A stretch of DNA of 64,000 nucleotides from the NCBI GenBank assembly GCA_965248685.1, contig CBDFKC010000003.1, positions 806,001-870,000 of the forward strand. The letters run 5' to 3'. Shown here one piece after another: positions 23,178 through 31,859 of this stretch. Below the pieces are notes generated by a model, which saw only the letters and a program-made list of their open reading frames with translations, ran no database searches and had not been told where the DNA came from. Each line of letters begins with the position of its first letter. Position 1 is the stretch's first letter. A program made the translations under genes and the position numbers. The DNA comes from VYFG01 sp965248685. Its GTDB lineage: Bacteria; Pseudomonadota; Gammaproteobacteria; Arenicellales; Poriferihabitantaceae.

Positions 23178-23996
23178 GCTTTCATTCTCAGCGTCTTTGA
23201 TAAACGATTCGATCATCTCTTCTGATTTTTCATATTGGAGTTTAATTTGAGATCGATAACTATCAATATCCGAACTGATTCCCAGCTCTTCTCGAATAGC
23301 AACCAGAGCCGCAGGAATAAAATTAGAGACATTCTTTAGCTCTTTAGTTGCAATTAGCATAAATTCGTCTGTTAATTGATTTAGCTCACTCCAAGCATTG
23401 TCTCTAGCATCCCCCGCCTGTTTTGACTTCTTTGAATTAAATTGAAATTTTTGTGTTAAGGCTTCCAAATTTATAGATTGCGAATCACCTTCTTCTTGAT
23501 ATTTGTTTTTTAACGATATAATTCGTTTAATTTCAGATTGATAATGCTCGTAGGCCTCGTTTTGCAGGTCTTTCTCATCCCTGGCATCTTGGATAGGACC
23601 CAATTTCGGCATTAATGTATAAGTTGCGATTGTATACGCCCCAACCAATTCGTTAATTGCTGTTGCCGTACTATCGGCTGCTACTAATGTAGCTTTCGTA
23701 GTTGCCACAAAGAAATTGGTTAAATATTCTGCCGGATTTACTTCCGCAACATTAATATGGGACATTGTGACAAGGTGTTGTTGCGCCAGCATCAATTCTT
23801 CTGCAGCTTTTAGATAGACATCTCGTCTCAGCTCAAATTTTCTATCTTGCTCTTTTAGTACTTTTTCATGATTGAGTTGCTTCTCTAATTGTTTGGAATG
23901 ATGGTGATTCGCAAATAACACCCCCATCAGAGTTATACCTGACGCAACCAAGGCAGCCCAAATCACATCAGGTATCTGAAATAGGAGTGATTCCAT
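23172..23996 (-). CDS. Membrane-anchored coiled-coil protein
   Basis: A 274-aa protein with one N-terminal membrane segment (about residues 10-30: PDVIWAALVASGITLMGVLFA), then a charged coiled-coil (KQLEKQLNHEKVLKEQDRKFELRRDVY) and a long helical soluble domain with further coiled-coil (KRIISLKNKYQEEG). The architecture resembles uncharacterised single-TM helical proteins often found in genomic islands. No enzyme motif. Family not identified. Confidence 0.72.
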   Translation of the reverse strand: MESLLFQIPDVIWAALVASGITLMGVLFANHHHSKQLEKQLNHEKVLKEQDRKFELRRDVYLKAAEELMLAQQHLVTMSHINVAEVNPAEYLTNFFVATTKATLVAADSTATAINELVGAYTIATYTLMPKLGPIQDARDEKDLQNEAYEHYQSEIKRIISLKNKYQEEGDSQSINLEALTQKFQFNSKKSKQAGDARDNAWSELNQLTDEFMLIATKELKNVSNFIPAALVAIREELGISSDIDSYRSQIKLQYEKSEEMIESFIKDAENESA

Positions 23997-24000
23997 TGTC

Positions 24001-24059
24001 GCTTAACGTTGCGCTAACCGCCCAGCTTTAGCTGGTGCGAGTTCAGCGCCTTGTTGTAC
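24001..24059 (-). other. attC site
   Basis: GCTTAAC-GTTGCG ... CCGCCCAGCTTTAGCTGGTGCG ... GTTGTAC, 59 bp; a close relative of the neighbouring site 23119-23177. Confidence 0.88.
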
Positions 24060-24074
24060 GCAAACGAAGCCTCA

Positions 24075-24467
24075 TCATGTGTCATCTGTCTTTTTCCATC
24101 TGTTTAAAGGCTTTATTTCATTTCTTGTTCTTACTCCTTCAATCAAGACGCCAGCCAGCATTAGAAAACATCCTACAATCAAAATCCCAAATCTGAAATT
24201 ATCACTTTCAAATTTTAATAGAAAAGATAATATCAATATTGCTGCACCAATTAGTGAAATTTTAGTGGATAGCTGATCTAACTCTAATTTAGATGACTCT
24301 GATAATCTGACATTGCATTCTGGACAATGATAAATGGTTTTCAATTTGCTTCCGGCACGCCCTTTTTCTTTTTTTGGAATCATCAACCTCCAAGCAAGAG
24401 CATGGCCACATTCTGGGCATACTTCTTTTCTTGTTTCAAAACCGAAATATTTCTCCTTTGTTTTCAT
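24075..24467 (-). CDS. Zinc-ribbon membrane protein
   Basis: A 130-aa cassette protein. The N-terminal 60 residues hold a four-cysteine zinc ribbon (CPECGH at 17-22 and CPECN at 48-52). A charged segment and two membrane helices (about 71-88 and 93-110) follow. This layout suggests a cytoplasmic zinc-binding head attached to the inner membrane. Function unknown. Confidence 0.72.
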   Translation of the reverse strand: MKTKEKYFGFETRKEVCPECGHALAWRLMIPKKEKGRAGSKLKTIYHCPECNVRLSESSKLELDQLSTKISLIGAAILILSFLLKFESDNFRFGILIVGCFLMLAGVLIEGVRTRNEIKPLNRWKKTDDT

Positions 24468-24470
24468 GGC

Positions 24471-24531
24471 GTCTAACGCTCAAATCAGCGGCGCGGCCTT
24501 GGCCGCGTCCGACTGCATTTGCTTGTTATGT
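24471..24531 (-). other. attC of SnoaL cassette, attI-proximal copy
   Basis: GTCTAAC-GCTC ... CAGCGGCGCGGCC-TT-GGCCGCGTCCG ... GTTATGT, 61 bp, with a near-perfect central stem. Confidence 0.93.
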
Positions 24532-24881
24532 GAATGCATTGGTATCAAACACCAATATGATTTTTGATATTTTTTCATCATTCACCTCAAATGTTTGAAC
24601 CATCCTTGTCTTTATTCCTTGTTTCGAAAATTGATAAACAAAGCACACCGAATTTTCTTTCTCAAAAACATCTTCCGTTTCAATACTTACATTATTTGGA
24701 GGATTTTTCCTAAGGGATTCAATATAAGCCTTTGCACTTGTAGTGCGTTGGAATGGACCTTCGAATATAAGGTTTTCAGCAAAGACTGCCTCCATGCTTT
24801 CTAACGGCTCGTGGCCAATAAAAGCATTCAAATATTTCAGAGCTAGTTCAGTGGGTGTTGCCATTTTCGGTGTTCACATAA
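24477..24881 (-). repeat. SnoaL-like cassette, attI-proximal copy (405 bp)
   Basis: Same cassette as 21509-21913, here as the first one of the array, directly at attI. First position marks the most recent integration in the usual integron model. Confidence 0.9.
24526..24864 (-). CDS. SnoaL/NTF2-like protein, first cassette
   Basis: A 112-aa NTF2-fold protein with the same translation as 21558-21896. As first gene behind attI it would be best expressed by any Pc promoter. It starts 17 bases from the recombination point. Confidence 0.85.
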   Translation of the reverse strand: MATPTELALKYLNAFIGHEPLESMEAVFAENLIFEGPFQRTTSAKAYIESLRKNPPNNVSIETEDVFEKENSVCFVYQFSKQGIKTRMVQTFEVNDEKISKIILVFDTNAFT

Positions 24882-24882
24882 C
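24876..24882 (-). other. attI recombination point
   Basis: ACATAAC (GTTATGT on the cassette strand) joins the first cassette to the non-mobile integron platform. Sequence to the right (from AGCTTATTC onward) is unlike any attC, as expected for attI. Crossover is between G and TT on the cassette strand. Confidence 0.8.
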
Positions 24883-25217
24883 AGCTTATTCAACGACATA
24901 AAGTCGATGTTGTTCGTGTCGATGTATCAGGTACTTCAAAATATATTATTTTAAACATATCCCTTTCTTATCAATTTGTTAACACATTGTATCGGAATTT
25001 CGTCGTGGATATTGCGACGTGATGTCGGTATATCTCAATGTCGGGCTATTTAATAAATTTTGTGTGTTCAAAATGTTAACTTTTTAAAATCAAAAGAATA
25101 ATAGGGTGTCGTTAAAAAAGATTGATAAATAGTCCGGCATTCGGTTGATGGGTTTGTGCATATATCTTTATACTTTAGGTGGTTTCTATGGATAGATAAC
25201 TACTTGGGTAAAATTAA
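24883..25217. promoter_or_regulatory. attI / intI control region
   Basis: AT-rich, gene-free region between the first cassette and intI. It should hold attI arm sites, the cassette promoter Pc (toward the array) and the intI promoter. No CTGT-N8-ACAG LexA box is visible, so SOS control of intI cannot be claimed. A GGTGG stretch (25178-25182) lies about 36 bases before the intI ATG, too far to be its ribosome-binding site. Confidence 0.55.
24945..24974 (-). promoter_or_regulatory. Candidate cassette promoter Pc
   Basis: On the cassette strand, TTGATA (24974-24969) and AATAAT (24950-24945) are separated by 18 bases and point into the array, about 65 bases from attI. The match to -35/-10 is fair and the region is AT-rich, so this is only a candidate. 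Confidence 0.35.
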
Positions 25218-26210
25218 ATGGGCACTATGGACGATGTTCCTCGGCCGGTTCCGGGTCAGCCGGTTCGGTTTATGGATCAATTGCGGGTTTTTATGCGCGC
25301 GCGCAATCTGGCTTATAAAACAGAACAAACTTATTGTTTCTGGATAAAGCGTTATATTCGACATCATCGGTTGCAACATCCTGATGCAATGGGTGTGGAA
25401 CATGTTGAGGAGTTTCTACATCATCTTGCGGTGGTCAGGTGCGTTAGCCCGAATACTCAGAGAGTTGCGCTAAATTCCCTGGTATTTTTGTACGCAAAGT
25501 TTCTCGACCGACCGCTTGATAGAATCAACATTACGCCTGCGCGAGGGGCGAGGAGAATACCTGTAGTGTTTTCCCATGATGAGGCCACTGCAATTATCAG
25601 TCGTCTCAGACACCCCTGGCGATTACTCTGCGAGTTGATGTATGGATCAGGATTGCGGGTTGGAGAATCCGTCAAGCTTCGGGTGAAGGATATTGATTTT
25701 GATCAGCAGATGATTATTGTTCGGTTTGGAAAGGGTGGAAGGGACAGGAGAACGTTATTACCATCAACGGTCTTTAGCCAGCTAAAGAATCAAATAGAGC
25801 AGGTGGCAGAAACCCATAAATCCGATACGCTAAATGGCTTGGGTGAGGTGTACATGCCCAATGCACTAGCCAGGAAATACCCTTCTGCGGCGCGAAGTCT
25901 GGCCTGGCAATTTCTCTTTCCTTCGGCAAAATTGTCATTTGACCCTCGCGCTAGAGTAATGCGTCGCCATCATGTTACAGACCGTTCGGTGCAACGAAAT
26001 GTCAAACAGGCAATTTACGCAGCGAAGATTCCCAAGCATGCCAATTGTCATACGTTCAGGCATAGTTTCGCCACCCGTTTGCTGGAACAGGGGAATGATA
26101 TTCGAACCGTCCAGGAGCTTCTTGGTCATTCTGATGTCTCAACTACTGAGATTTACCCCCATGTTTTGCACAAGGGCATTCTTGGGGTACGCAGTCCTAT
26201 CGATCGATAA
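25218..26210 (+). CDS. intI: Integron integrase IntI
   Basis: A 330-aa tyrosine recombinase of the integron class. Catalytic residues R147 (GSGLRVGE), K172 (FGKGGRDR), H278 and R281 (CHTFRHSF), H304 (LLGHSD) and Y313 (TTEIYPHVL) are all present. The extra helix that marks IntI proteins is seen at about residues 211-236 (VYMPNALARKYPSAARSLAWQ, followed by FLFPS). Usual IntI has YTHVL after the Tyr; here it is YPHVL. Divergent from the cassette array, as in other integrons. It appears functional. Confidence 0.96.
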   Translation: MGTMDDVPRPVPGQPVRFMDQLRVFMRARNLAYKTEQTYCFWIKRYIRHHRLQHPDAMGVEHVEEFLHHLAVVRCVSPNTQRVALNSLVFLYAKFLDRPLDRINITPARGARRIPVVFSHDEATAIISRLRHPWRLLCELMYGSGLRVGESVKLRVKDIDFDQQMIIVRFGKGGRDRRTLLPSTVFSQLKNQIEQVAETHKSDTLNGLGEVYMPNALARKYPSAARSLAWQFLFPSAKLSFDPRARVMRRHHVTDRSVQRNVKQAIYAAKIPKHANCHTFRHSFATRLLEQGNDIRTVQELLGHSDVSTTEIYPHVLHKGILGVRSPIDR

Positions 26211-26378
26211 TTCCGTGAGTTAGCAGGAATTCACCGCTGTTAGTGCCCAATTGCCAGCAGGTTGCAAAAACCTGATCTGGCAGTATTATGATCAATACTG
26301 TCGGGCAAAGACTTTGGATTTCCGGCGTTAGGGCAAGTAGCGTTTTTTGGGCAATGCTGGATTAAACGGGAGCAAACA

Positions 26379-29300
26379 ATGCGACAAGAAATTTCACTGT
26401 GGGATAAATACGATCTGTCCAAGGATAGCGCGTATATCAGTGGAATTGAGGCGTTAGTTAGATTGCCTTTGTTGCAGCATCAGCGGGATCTCGATGCGGG
26501 TTTAAATACCGCGGGTTATATCTCCGGATATCGCGGCTCTCCGGTGGGGACCGTGGATATGTCGATGTGGCAGGCCAAGGCTCAGCTGGATCAGCACAAT
26601 ATCTATTTCAGCCCCGGGGTCAACGAAGATCTCGCCGCTACTGCGGTGTGGGGAACCCAACAGGTTGAGTTGCTGCCCCAGCCAAAGCAGGATGGAGTGT
26701 TTGCGATGTGGTATGGCAAGGGGCCAGGGGTCGATCGCAGCATGGACGTGATTAAGCATGCCAATGCCTTTGGTACGTCCCGCTATGGCGGCGTGCTGGC
26801 GGTTGCTGGTGACGACCATGCCTGCAAGTCCTCTACCGTGCCCCATCAAAGCGAGCATATGTTTATCGGCGCCGCGGTGCCGGTGTTGAATCCGGCCAAT
26901 GTGCAGGACGTATTGGACTACGGCATTTATGGCTGGGCGTTGTCCCGCTACAGCGGATGTTGGGTCGGGCTTAAGGCGATCACAGAGAACATGGATTCGG
27001 CGCTTTCCGCTGATCTGAGTCCGGATCGGATTAATATCTGTGTGCCGGCAGATTTTGAAATGCCGCCGGGTGGACTCAATGCCCAGTGGCCGACTACCGC
27101 ATTGGAGCAGGAGCGTTTGCTGCATAAATATCGCATCTACGCGGCGCGTTCATTTGCCTACGCCAACAGGTTAAACCGGATAACCATGGATAGTCCCAGT
27201 GCGCAACTGGGCATTGTGACCACGGGTAAATCCTATCTCGATGTAATGGAGGCGTTGCGGGATCTGGGCGTCGACCGCGATGCCGCCGATCAAATCGGTC
27301 TTAGGATATACAAAGTTGGCATGAGCTGGCCCCTGGAACCCATCGCGACCCACGAATTTGCCCGGGGGCTTAAAGAGATTCTGGTGGTCGAAGAAAAGCG
27401 CAGCATTTTGGAAGACCAGATCACCGGGCAACTCTATAACTGGCCGGTATCCGACCGGCCCCGGGTGGTGGGCGAGTTTGATGAAAATGGCGATGACCTG
27501 GTGTCAAACCTTGGGGAGCTATCCCCGGCCATGGTTGCCCGGGCAATCGGCGCGCGTATCACCCAGTTTTATGACAGTCCTTCCATTCGCGAACGCCTGG
27601 AGTTTCTCGACGCCAAGGAAGCACGCCTAAAGAAGACACCTTCGCCTTTAAGCCGAACACCGTATTTCTGCTCGGGCTGTCCCCACAATACCTCGACCCG
27701 GGTGCCGGAAGGCAGCATTGCCCATGCCGGTATCGGCTGCCATTACATGGTGCGATGGATGGATCGCAATACCGAGCTGTTTACCCAGATGGGTGGGGAA
27801 GGCGCGTCCTGGATAGGTCAGGCACCGTTTACCGAAGTCAAACATACCTTCCAGAATATCGGCGACGGTACTTATTTTCATTCGGGAATCCTGGCAATCC
27901 GCGCTGCCATTGCTGCCGGGGTCAATATCACCTACAAGATTCTATATAACGATGCGGTGGCGATGACCGGAGGACAGCCGGTGGACGGTAACCTTAGCCT
28001 CCATGGAATCGTTTCCCAGGTCCGGGCCGAAGGGGTCAAGCGAATTGCCGTGGTTGCGGAAGATCTCGATCAGGCCAATCAGCTATTAACTGGAATCAAA
28101 GATATTTCGCTGCATCCCAAGAGTGATTTTGATCAATTGCAGGAGGAAATCAGAGACTTCGAAGGAACCTCGGTCATCGTTTTTGATCAGACCTGCGCTT
28201 CGGAAAAACGTCGTCGTCGCAAGCGCGGACTGATGCCGGAAAGCGATACCCGGGTGTTTATCAATCCAGATGTTTGTGAAGGATGCGGCGATTGCAGCAG
28301 CAAGTCCAATTGTCTGTCAGTGATCCCGAAAAAAACCGAGCTCGGGTTAAAGCGCCAGATCGATCAAAACGCCTGCAACAAAGATTTTAGTTGCCTCAAT
28401 GGGTTCTGTCCCAGCTTTGTTACCGTGACTGGCGGAAAACTAAAAACCCAAGTGAGCAAGCCAAAAAGCGCTGAACTTGAAATCGTCTTGACCGAGCCAA
28501 GATTGCCCGATCTCGCTCGACCGTGGAATGTATTGGTAACCGGAATAGGTGGTACTGGCGTGTTAACCGTTGGGTCGATTTTATCTATGGCGGCCCATAT
28601 CGAAGGCAAGGGCTGCTCGACTCTTAATCAAACCGGGCTGGCCCAGAAATTTGGCTCGGTGGTCAGTCATGTAAAGATTGCTGCTAGTCAGGACCAGATT
28701 CATGCGGTGCGAATTCCCGATGGTGACGCCGACTTACTGCTGGGTTGTGATCTGGTGGTTTCTGCCAGTGACGACGCGCTGATGCGGTTGCATCCTGAGC
28801 GCTCCCGAGCCATCGTTAATAGCTATGAAACCGCGACCTCGGATTTTATTCACGACCCTAGCTATGAATTTCCAGCCGAGCAATTACGCCAGGCAATCTG
28901 CGATGAAACCGGTGCTGACAATGCCGAGTTTTTTAATGCCAGCAAAATCGCCCGGGATTTGTTGGGCGATACCATCGCCAGTAACTTGTTTTTGCTCGGC
29001 GTAGCGTTTCAGAAGAGTCTGGTGCCAGTGTCTTCTGAAGCCATCGATCAGGCCATAACGTTAAACGGTGTTGCCATTGAGCTCAACAAGTCTGCGTTCC
29101 TGTGGGGTCGCCGGGCAGCAGTCAATCTGGAAGCGGTATTGAGTCAAATAGGCCAGGATAGTCAGCCTGCTGAATTGTTAACCGATCCGGATCAAATTAT
29201 TCAGTGGCGGTTTGATTACCTGGTGAAATATCAAAACCGTAAATGGGCCAATCGTTATCTTGCCCTTGTAGAAAAAGTAAAAGCGGTAGATCTTATCGAC

Positions 29301-29837
29301 CAGGGTCAAATGCTAACCGTAGCGGTTGCCAAAAATGCTTTTCGTCTGATGTCCTATAAAGACGAATATGAAGTCGCGCGTTTATACGCCCATAGTAAGT
29401 TTATCGATTCCATCAGCGATCAGTTTAGCGGCGACTATAAAGTCAATTTTCATCTGGCGCCGCCATTGCTTGAAAAGATTGATGGCTTTAGCGGATTGCC
29501 ACTCAAGCGCAAAATGCCAGGATTTACTCTTACGATATTCAAAATACTGGCAAAATTTAAAGGTTTGCGTGGAACTCGATTCGATTTATTTGGTTATAGC
29601 GAAGAACGGCGAGAAGAAAGGGCACTGATTACGCAGTACGAGTTCACGGTAGAGAATATGATCTCCAGTGTGGATTCAAATAATTATAAAAAGATAGTCG
29701 AAATCGCGAATCTGCCCGAAATGATTAAGGGTTTTGGCCATATTAAAAAGGCAAATACCGATCAATACCAGCAAAAACAAACTCAATTGCTCAAAAAATT
29801 ACGCGAGCCGGAATTGTCGTTAATCGTAAACGGCTGA
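26379..29837 (+). CDS. Indolepyruvate:ferredoxin oxidoreductase, fused
   Basis: A 1152-aa fused 2-oxoacid oxidoreductase. It begins with the thiamine-diphosphate alpha-subunit-like part (ISGYRGSPVGTVDMSMW; GDDHACKSSTVPHQSE), then a TPP-binding segment near residues 430-560 (FCSGCPHNTS, GIGCHYM, GGEGASWIGQ). A ferredoxin-like cluster motif follows (C633-EG-C636-GD-C639). From about residue 710 comes the gamma-subunit Rossmann part (VTGIGGTGVLTVGS). It oxidises aryl pyruvates to acyl-CoA with ferredoxin reduction. Aerobic proteobacteria often have this large form. GGGAGC ahead of the ATG is a good ribosome-binding site. Confidence 0.93.
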   Translation: MRQEISLWDKYDLSKDSAYISGIEALVRLPLLQHQRDLDAGLNTAGYISGYRGSPVGTVDMSMWQAKAQLDQHNIYFSPGVNEDLAATAVWGTQQVELLPQPKQDGVFAMWYGKGPGVDRSMDVIKHANAFGTSRYGGVLAVAGDDHACKSSTVPHQSEHMFIGAAVPVLNPANVQDVLDYGIYGWALSRYSGCWVGLKAITENMDSALSADLSPDRINICVPADFEMPPGGLNAQWPTTALEQERLLHKYRIYAARSFAYANRLNRITMDSPSAQLGIVTTGKSYLDVMEALRDLGVDRDAADQIGLRIYKVGMSWPLEPIATHEFARGLKEILVVEEKRSILEDQITGQLYNWPVSDRPRVVGEFDENGDDLVSNLGELSPAMVARAIGARITQFYDSPSIRERLEFLDAKEARLKKTPSPLSRTPYFCSGCPHNTSTRVPEGSIAHAGIGCHYMVRWMDRNTELFTQMGGEGASWIGQAPFTEVKHTFQNIGDGTYFHSGILAIRAAIAAGVNITYKILYNDAVAMTGGQPVDGNLSLHGIVSQVRAEGVKRIAVVAEDLDQANQLLTGIKDISLHPKSDFDQLQEEIRDFEGTSVIVFDQTCASEKRRRRKRGLMPESDTRVFINPDVCEGCGDCSSKSNCLSVIPKKTELGLKRQIDQNACNKDFSCLNGFCPSFVTVTGGKLKTQVSKPKSAELEIVLTEPRLPDLARPWNVLVTGIGGTGVLTVGSILSMAAHIEGKGCSTLNQTGLAQKFGSVVSHVKIAASQDQIHAVRIPDGDADLLLGCDLVVSASDDALMRLHPERSRAIVNSYETATSDFIHDPSYEFPAEQLRQAICDETGADNAEFFNASKIARDLLGDTIASNLFLLGVAFQKSLVPVSSEAIDQAITLNGVAIELNKSAFLWGRRAAVNLEAVLSQIGQDSQPAELLTDPDQIIQWRFDYLVKYQNRKWANRYLALVEKVKAVDLIDQGQMLTVAVAKNAFRLMSYKDEYEVARLYAHSKFIDSISDQFSGDYKVNFHLAPPLLEKIDGFSGLPLKRKMPGFTLTIFKILAKFKGLRGTRFDLFGYSEERREERALITQYEFTVENMISSVDSNNYKKIVEIANLPEMIKGFGHIKKANTDQYQQKQTQLLKKLREPELSLIVNG

Positions 29838-30000
29838 AGCTCTGTACCGGGTAAAAAACTGCCGCTGAATCAGTATGATTGCGCTAAATCAGAATTATTT
29901 TTGTAATTTTCAGGGGTTTTGGTCATACTAGGCTATCGCTACAAAATTAATCTTCAAAATTGGCGACCCGGTTTTACACTAACCTTGGAGCACTAAAAAC

Positions 30001-30957
30001 GTGAACGATATCGTTCGAATGCTGATTCAGCGCGTGTCGCTGGGCCTGCTAATCTTATTCGTTGTGTCGCTGATCATATTTCTTGGGGTCAGCTTATTAC
30101 CAGGCGATGCGGCCCAGGCAATGCTAGGTCAGTCGGCAACGCCGGAAACCGTTGCGGCGCTACGCAAGCAAATGGGTCTGGACCTGCCGCCGCATATCCG
30201 ATACTTCAAATGGTTGTCTGGAATCTTTCAGGGCGACTTCGGGGTTTCCATTTCCAATGGCCGGGAAATTTCCGGTTTGATTGCGGTACGGTTTGCCAAT
30301 ACTTTGTTTCTTGCATTGATGGCAGCGTTAATCGCGGTACCCCTGGCCTTGGCCCTGGGTATTCTCGCGGCGCTGTATCGCAACAGTTATTATGATCGCG
30401 CGGTTAACGTTATAACCCTGTCATCTATTTCCACCCCGGAATTTTTTGTTGCTTATATTCTTATTTTATTTCTGTCTGTGAATGCAGGGTGGCTGCCGAG
30501 TCTGGCTAACGTCAATCCCGAAACGCCATTCTTTGATCGGGTATATAAGTGTATCCTGCCAGCGATGACCCTGACCCTGGTGGTGGTCGCGCATATGATG
30601 CGTATGACCCGGGCTGCGATTATTAATCTGCTGGCGAGTCCTTATATCGAAATGGCCGCGCTCAAAGGGGTGTCCAAGTCCAACATCATTGTGCGCCATG
30701 CATTGCCCAATGCCTGGGCTCCCATCGTCAACGTTATCGTTATCAACCTGGCCTATCTGGTTGTTGGTGTGGTGGTGGTGGAAGTCGTCTTCGTTTATCC
30801 GGGACTCGGCCAGTTATTGGTGGACTCGGTACAACGGCGTGACCTGCCGGTGGTACAGGCCTGCTGCCTGATATTCGGCGCGACCTATGTACTGCTCAAC
30901 CTCACCGCCGACATACTTTCGATATTGACCAACCCGCGGCTGTTGCATCCAAAATGA
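30001..30957 (+). CDS. ABC transporter permease, DppB type
   Basis: A 318-aa inner-membrane permease with six TM segments and the DppB-family GTG start (VNDIVRMLIQRVSLGLLILFVVSL; GDAAQAMLGQSATPETVAALRKQMGLDLP). The EAA loop is MAALKGVSKSNIIVRHALPNA. First gene of a three-gene operon (permease, permease, double ATPase) for import of peptides or similar solutes. No substrate-binding protein gene is found beside it. The next gene overlaps by 4 bp. Confidence 0.92.
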   Translation: MNDIVRMLIQRVSLGLLILFVVSLIIFLGVSLLPGDAAQAMLGQSATPETVAALRKQMGLDLPPHIRYFKWLSGIFQGDFGVSISNGREISGLIAVRFANTLFLALMAALIAVPLALALGILAALYRNSYYDRAVNVITLSSISTPEFFVAYILILFLSVNAGWLPSLANVNPETPFFDRVYKCILPAMTLTLVVVAHMMRMTRAAIINLLASPYIEMAALKGVSKSNIIVRHALPNAWAPIVNVIVINLAYLVVGVVVVEVVFVYPGLGQLLVDSVQRRDLPVVQACCLIFGATYVLLNLTADILSILTNPRLLHPK

Positions 30958-31859
30958 CAGAACCTAATAGCAAACTGGAATCGGCGGACGCGTTACCACC
31001 GCCGGTTAGACGAAACGAGAGCAAACTTTCGGTTGCCTGGCGTGAGTTAAAGAAAGCACCCTGGAGTGCCAAGATCGGTCTAACCATCATCGCGACTTAT
31101 ATTTTCGTAGCGACCTTTGCACCAATCATCGCGCCTTTTGGTGAATCGGAAATTGTTGGACCGCAATTTGATTTGTGGAGTGACGAACATCCCCTCGGTA
31201 CCGATAACCTCGGGCGGGATATGTTAACTCGATTGATTTACGGCGCGCGCAATACCGTCGGTATCGCCTTAGTCACAACCCTGTTTGCGTTTTTCCTCGG
31301 CGGCACCCTGGGTATTCTGGCCGCGATTGTTGGCGGCTGGATGGATCAACTATTAAGCCGTACAGTCGACGTTCTGATGGCAATTCCAGCGTTGATTTTT
31401 GCCATGCTGCTGCTCACCATATTTGGTACCTCGATCATTAACCTGGTCATCATTATCGGCGTGCTGGACTCGACCAGGGTGTTTCGAATATCCCGGGCGG
31501 TAAGTTTGAATGTCGTGGTGATGGATTTTATCGAATCCGCCCGGTTGCGCGGAGAGGGGCTTTCATGGATTACCCTGCGCGAAGTATTGCCCAATATTAT
31601 GCCGCCCATGGTGGCGGAATTTGGCCTTAGATTCTGTTTCGTCTTCTTGACCATCAGCGCGTTGAGCTTCCTTGGCCTTGGCATCCAGCCACCCACAGCC
31701 GACTGGGGGTCCATGGTACGTGATTCGTCGACCCTGATTACCTATGGCGACATAACCCCCTTGCTGCCAGCCGCGGCCATCGCAATATTGACCATCGGAG
31801 TCAATTTTGTGGTGGACTGGTTTCTGCATAAGACCAGCGGATTGAAAGATGAATTCTGA
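30954..31859 (+). CDS. ABC transporter permease, DppC type
   Basis: A 301-aa permease with a cytoplasmic N-terminus, the DppC-type HPLGTDNLGRDMLTRLIYGAR motif, and the EAA loop SARLRGEGLSWITLREVLPNI, six TM segments. Partner of the upstream DppB-like protein; the ATG overlaps its stop (ATGA). The next gene overlaps by 11 bp, so all three are translationally linked. Confidence 0.92.
   Translation: MTEPNSKLESADALPPPVRRNESKLSVAWRELKKAPWSAKIGLTIIATYIFVATFAPIIAPFGESEIVGPQFDLWSDEHPLGTDNLGRDMLTRLIYGARNTVGIALVTTLFAFFLGGTLGILAAIVGGWMDQLLSRTVDVLMAIPALIFAMLLLTIFGTSIINLVIIIGVLDSTRVFRISRAVSLNVVVMDFIESARLRGEGLSWITLREVLPNIMPPMVAEFGLRFCFVFLTISALSFLGLGIQPPTADWGSMVRDSSTLITYGDITPLLPAAAIAILTIGVNFVVDWFLHKTSGLKDEF

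Larger units (their letters stand above)
9741..26210. mobile_element. Sedentary chromosomal integron with cassette array
   Basis: A full-length integron integrase (25218-26210, +) stands divergent to a roughly 15-kb array of cassettes whose genes are almost all on the - strand. Between the genes lie about 20 attC-like sites. On the + strand they begin with a YAAC core (often xxxTAACGTC or xxxTAACGCTC), contain a central AGCGCC/GCGCTGCA-type imperfect palindrome, and end CTTGTTAKR. attI is inferred at the array's right end. This orientation is standard for integrons. The left limit is the last attC at 9741-9818. Base composition is clearly more AT-rich than the core genes to the right. Confidence 0.93.

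Noticed and set aside
24883..25217. SOS (LexA) control of the integrase
   Set aside because: No CTGT-N8-ACAG box could be seen ahead of intI, so the claim is not supported.
26502..27125. A 207-aa - strand open frame inside the indolepyruvate oxidoreductase gene
   Set aside because: Shadow of a well-supported gene in a GC-richer part, with no domain of its own.
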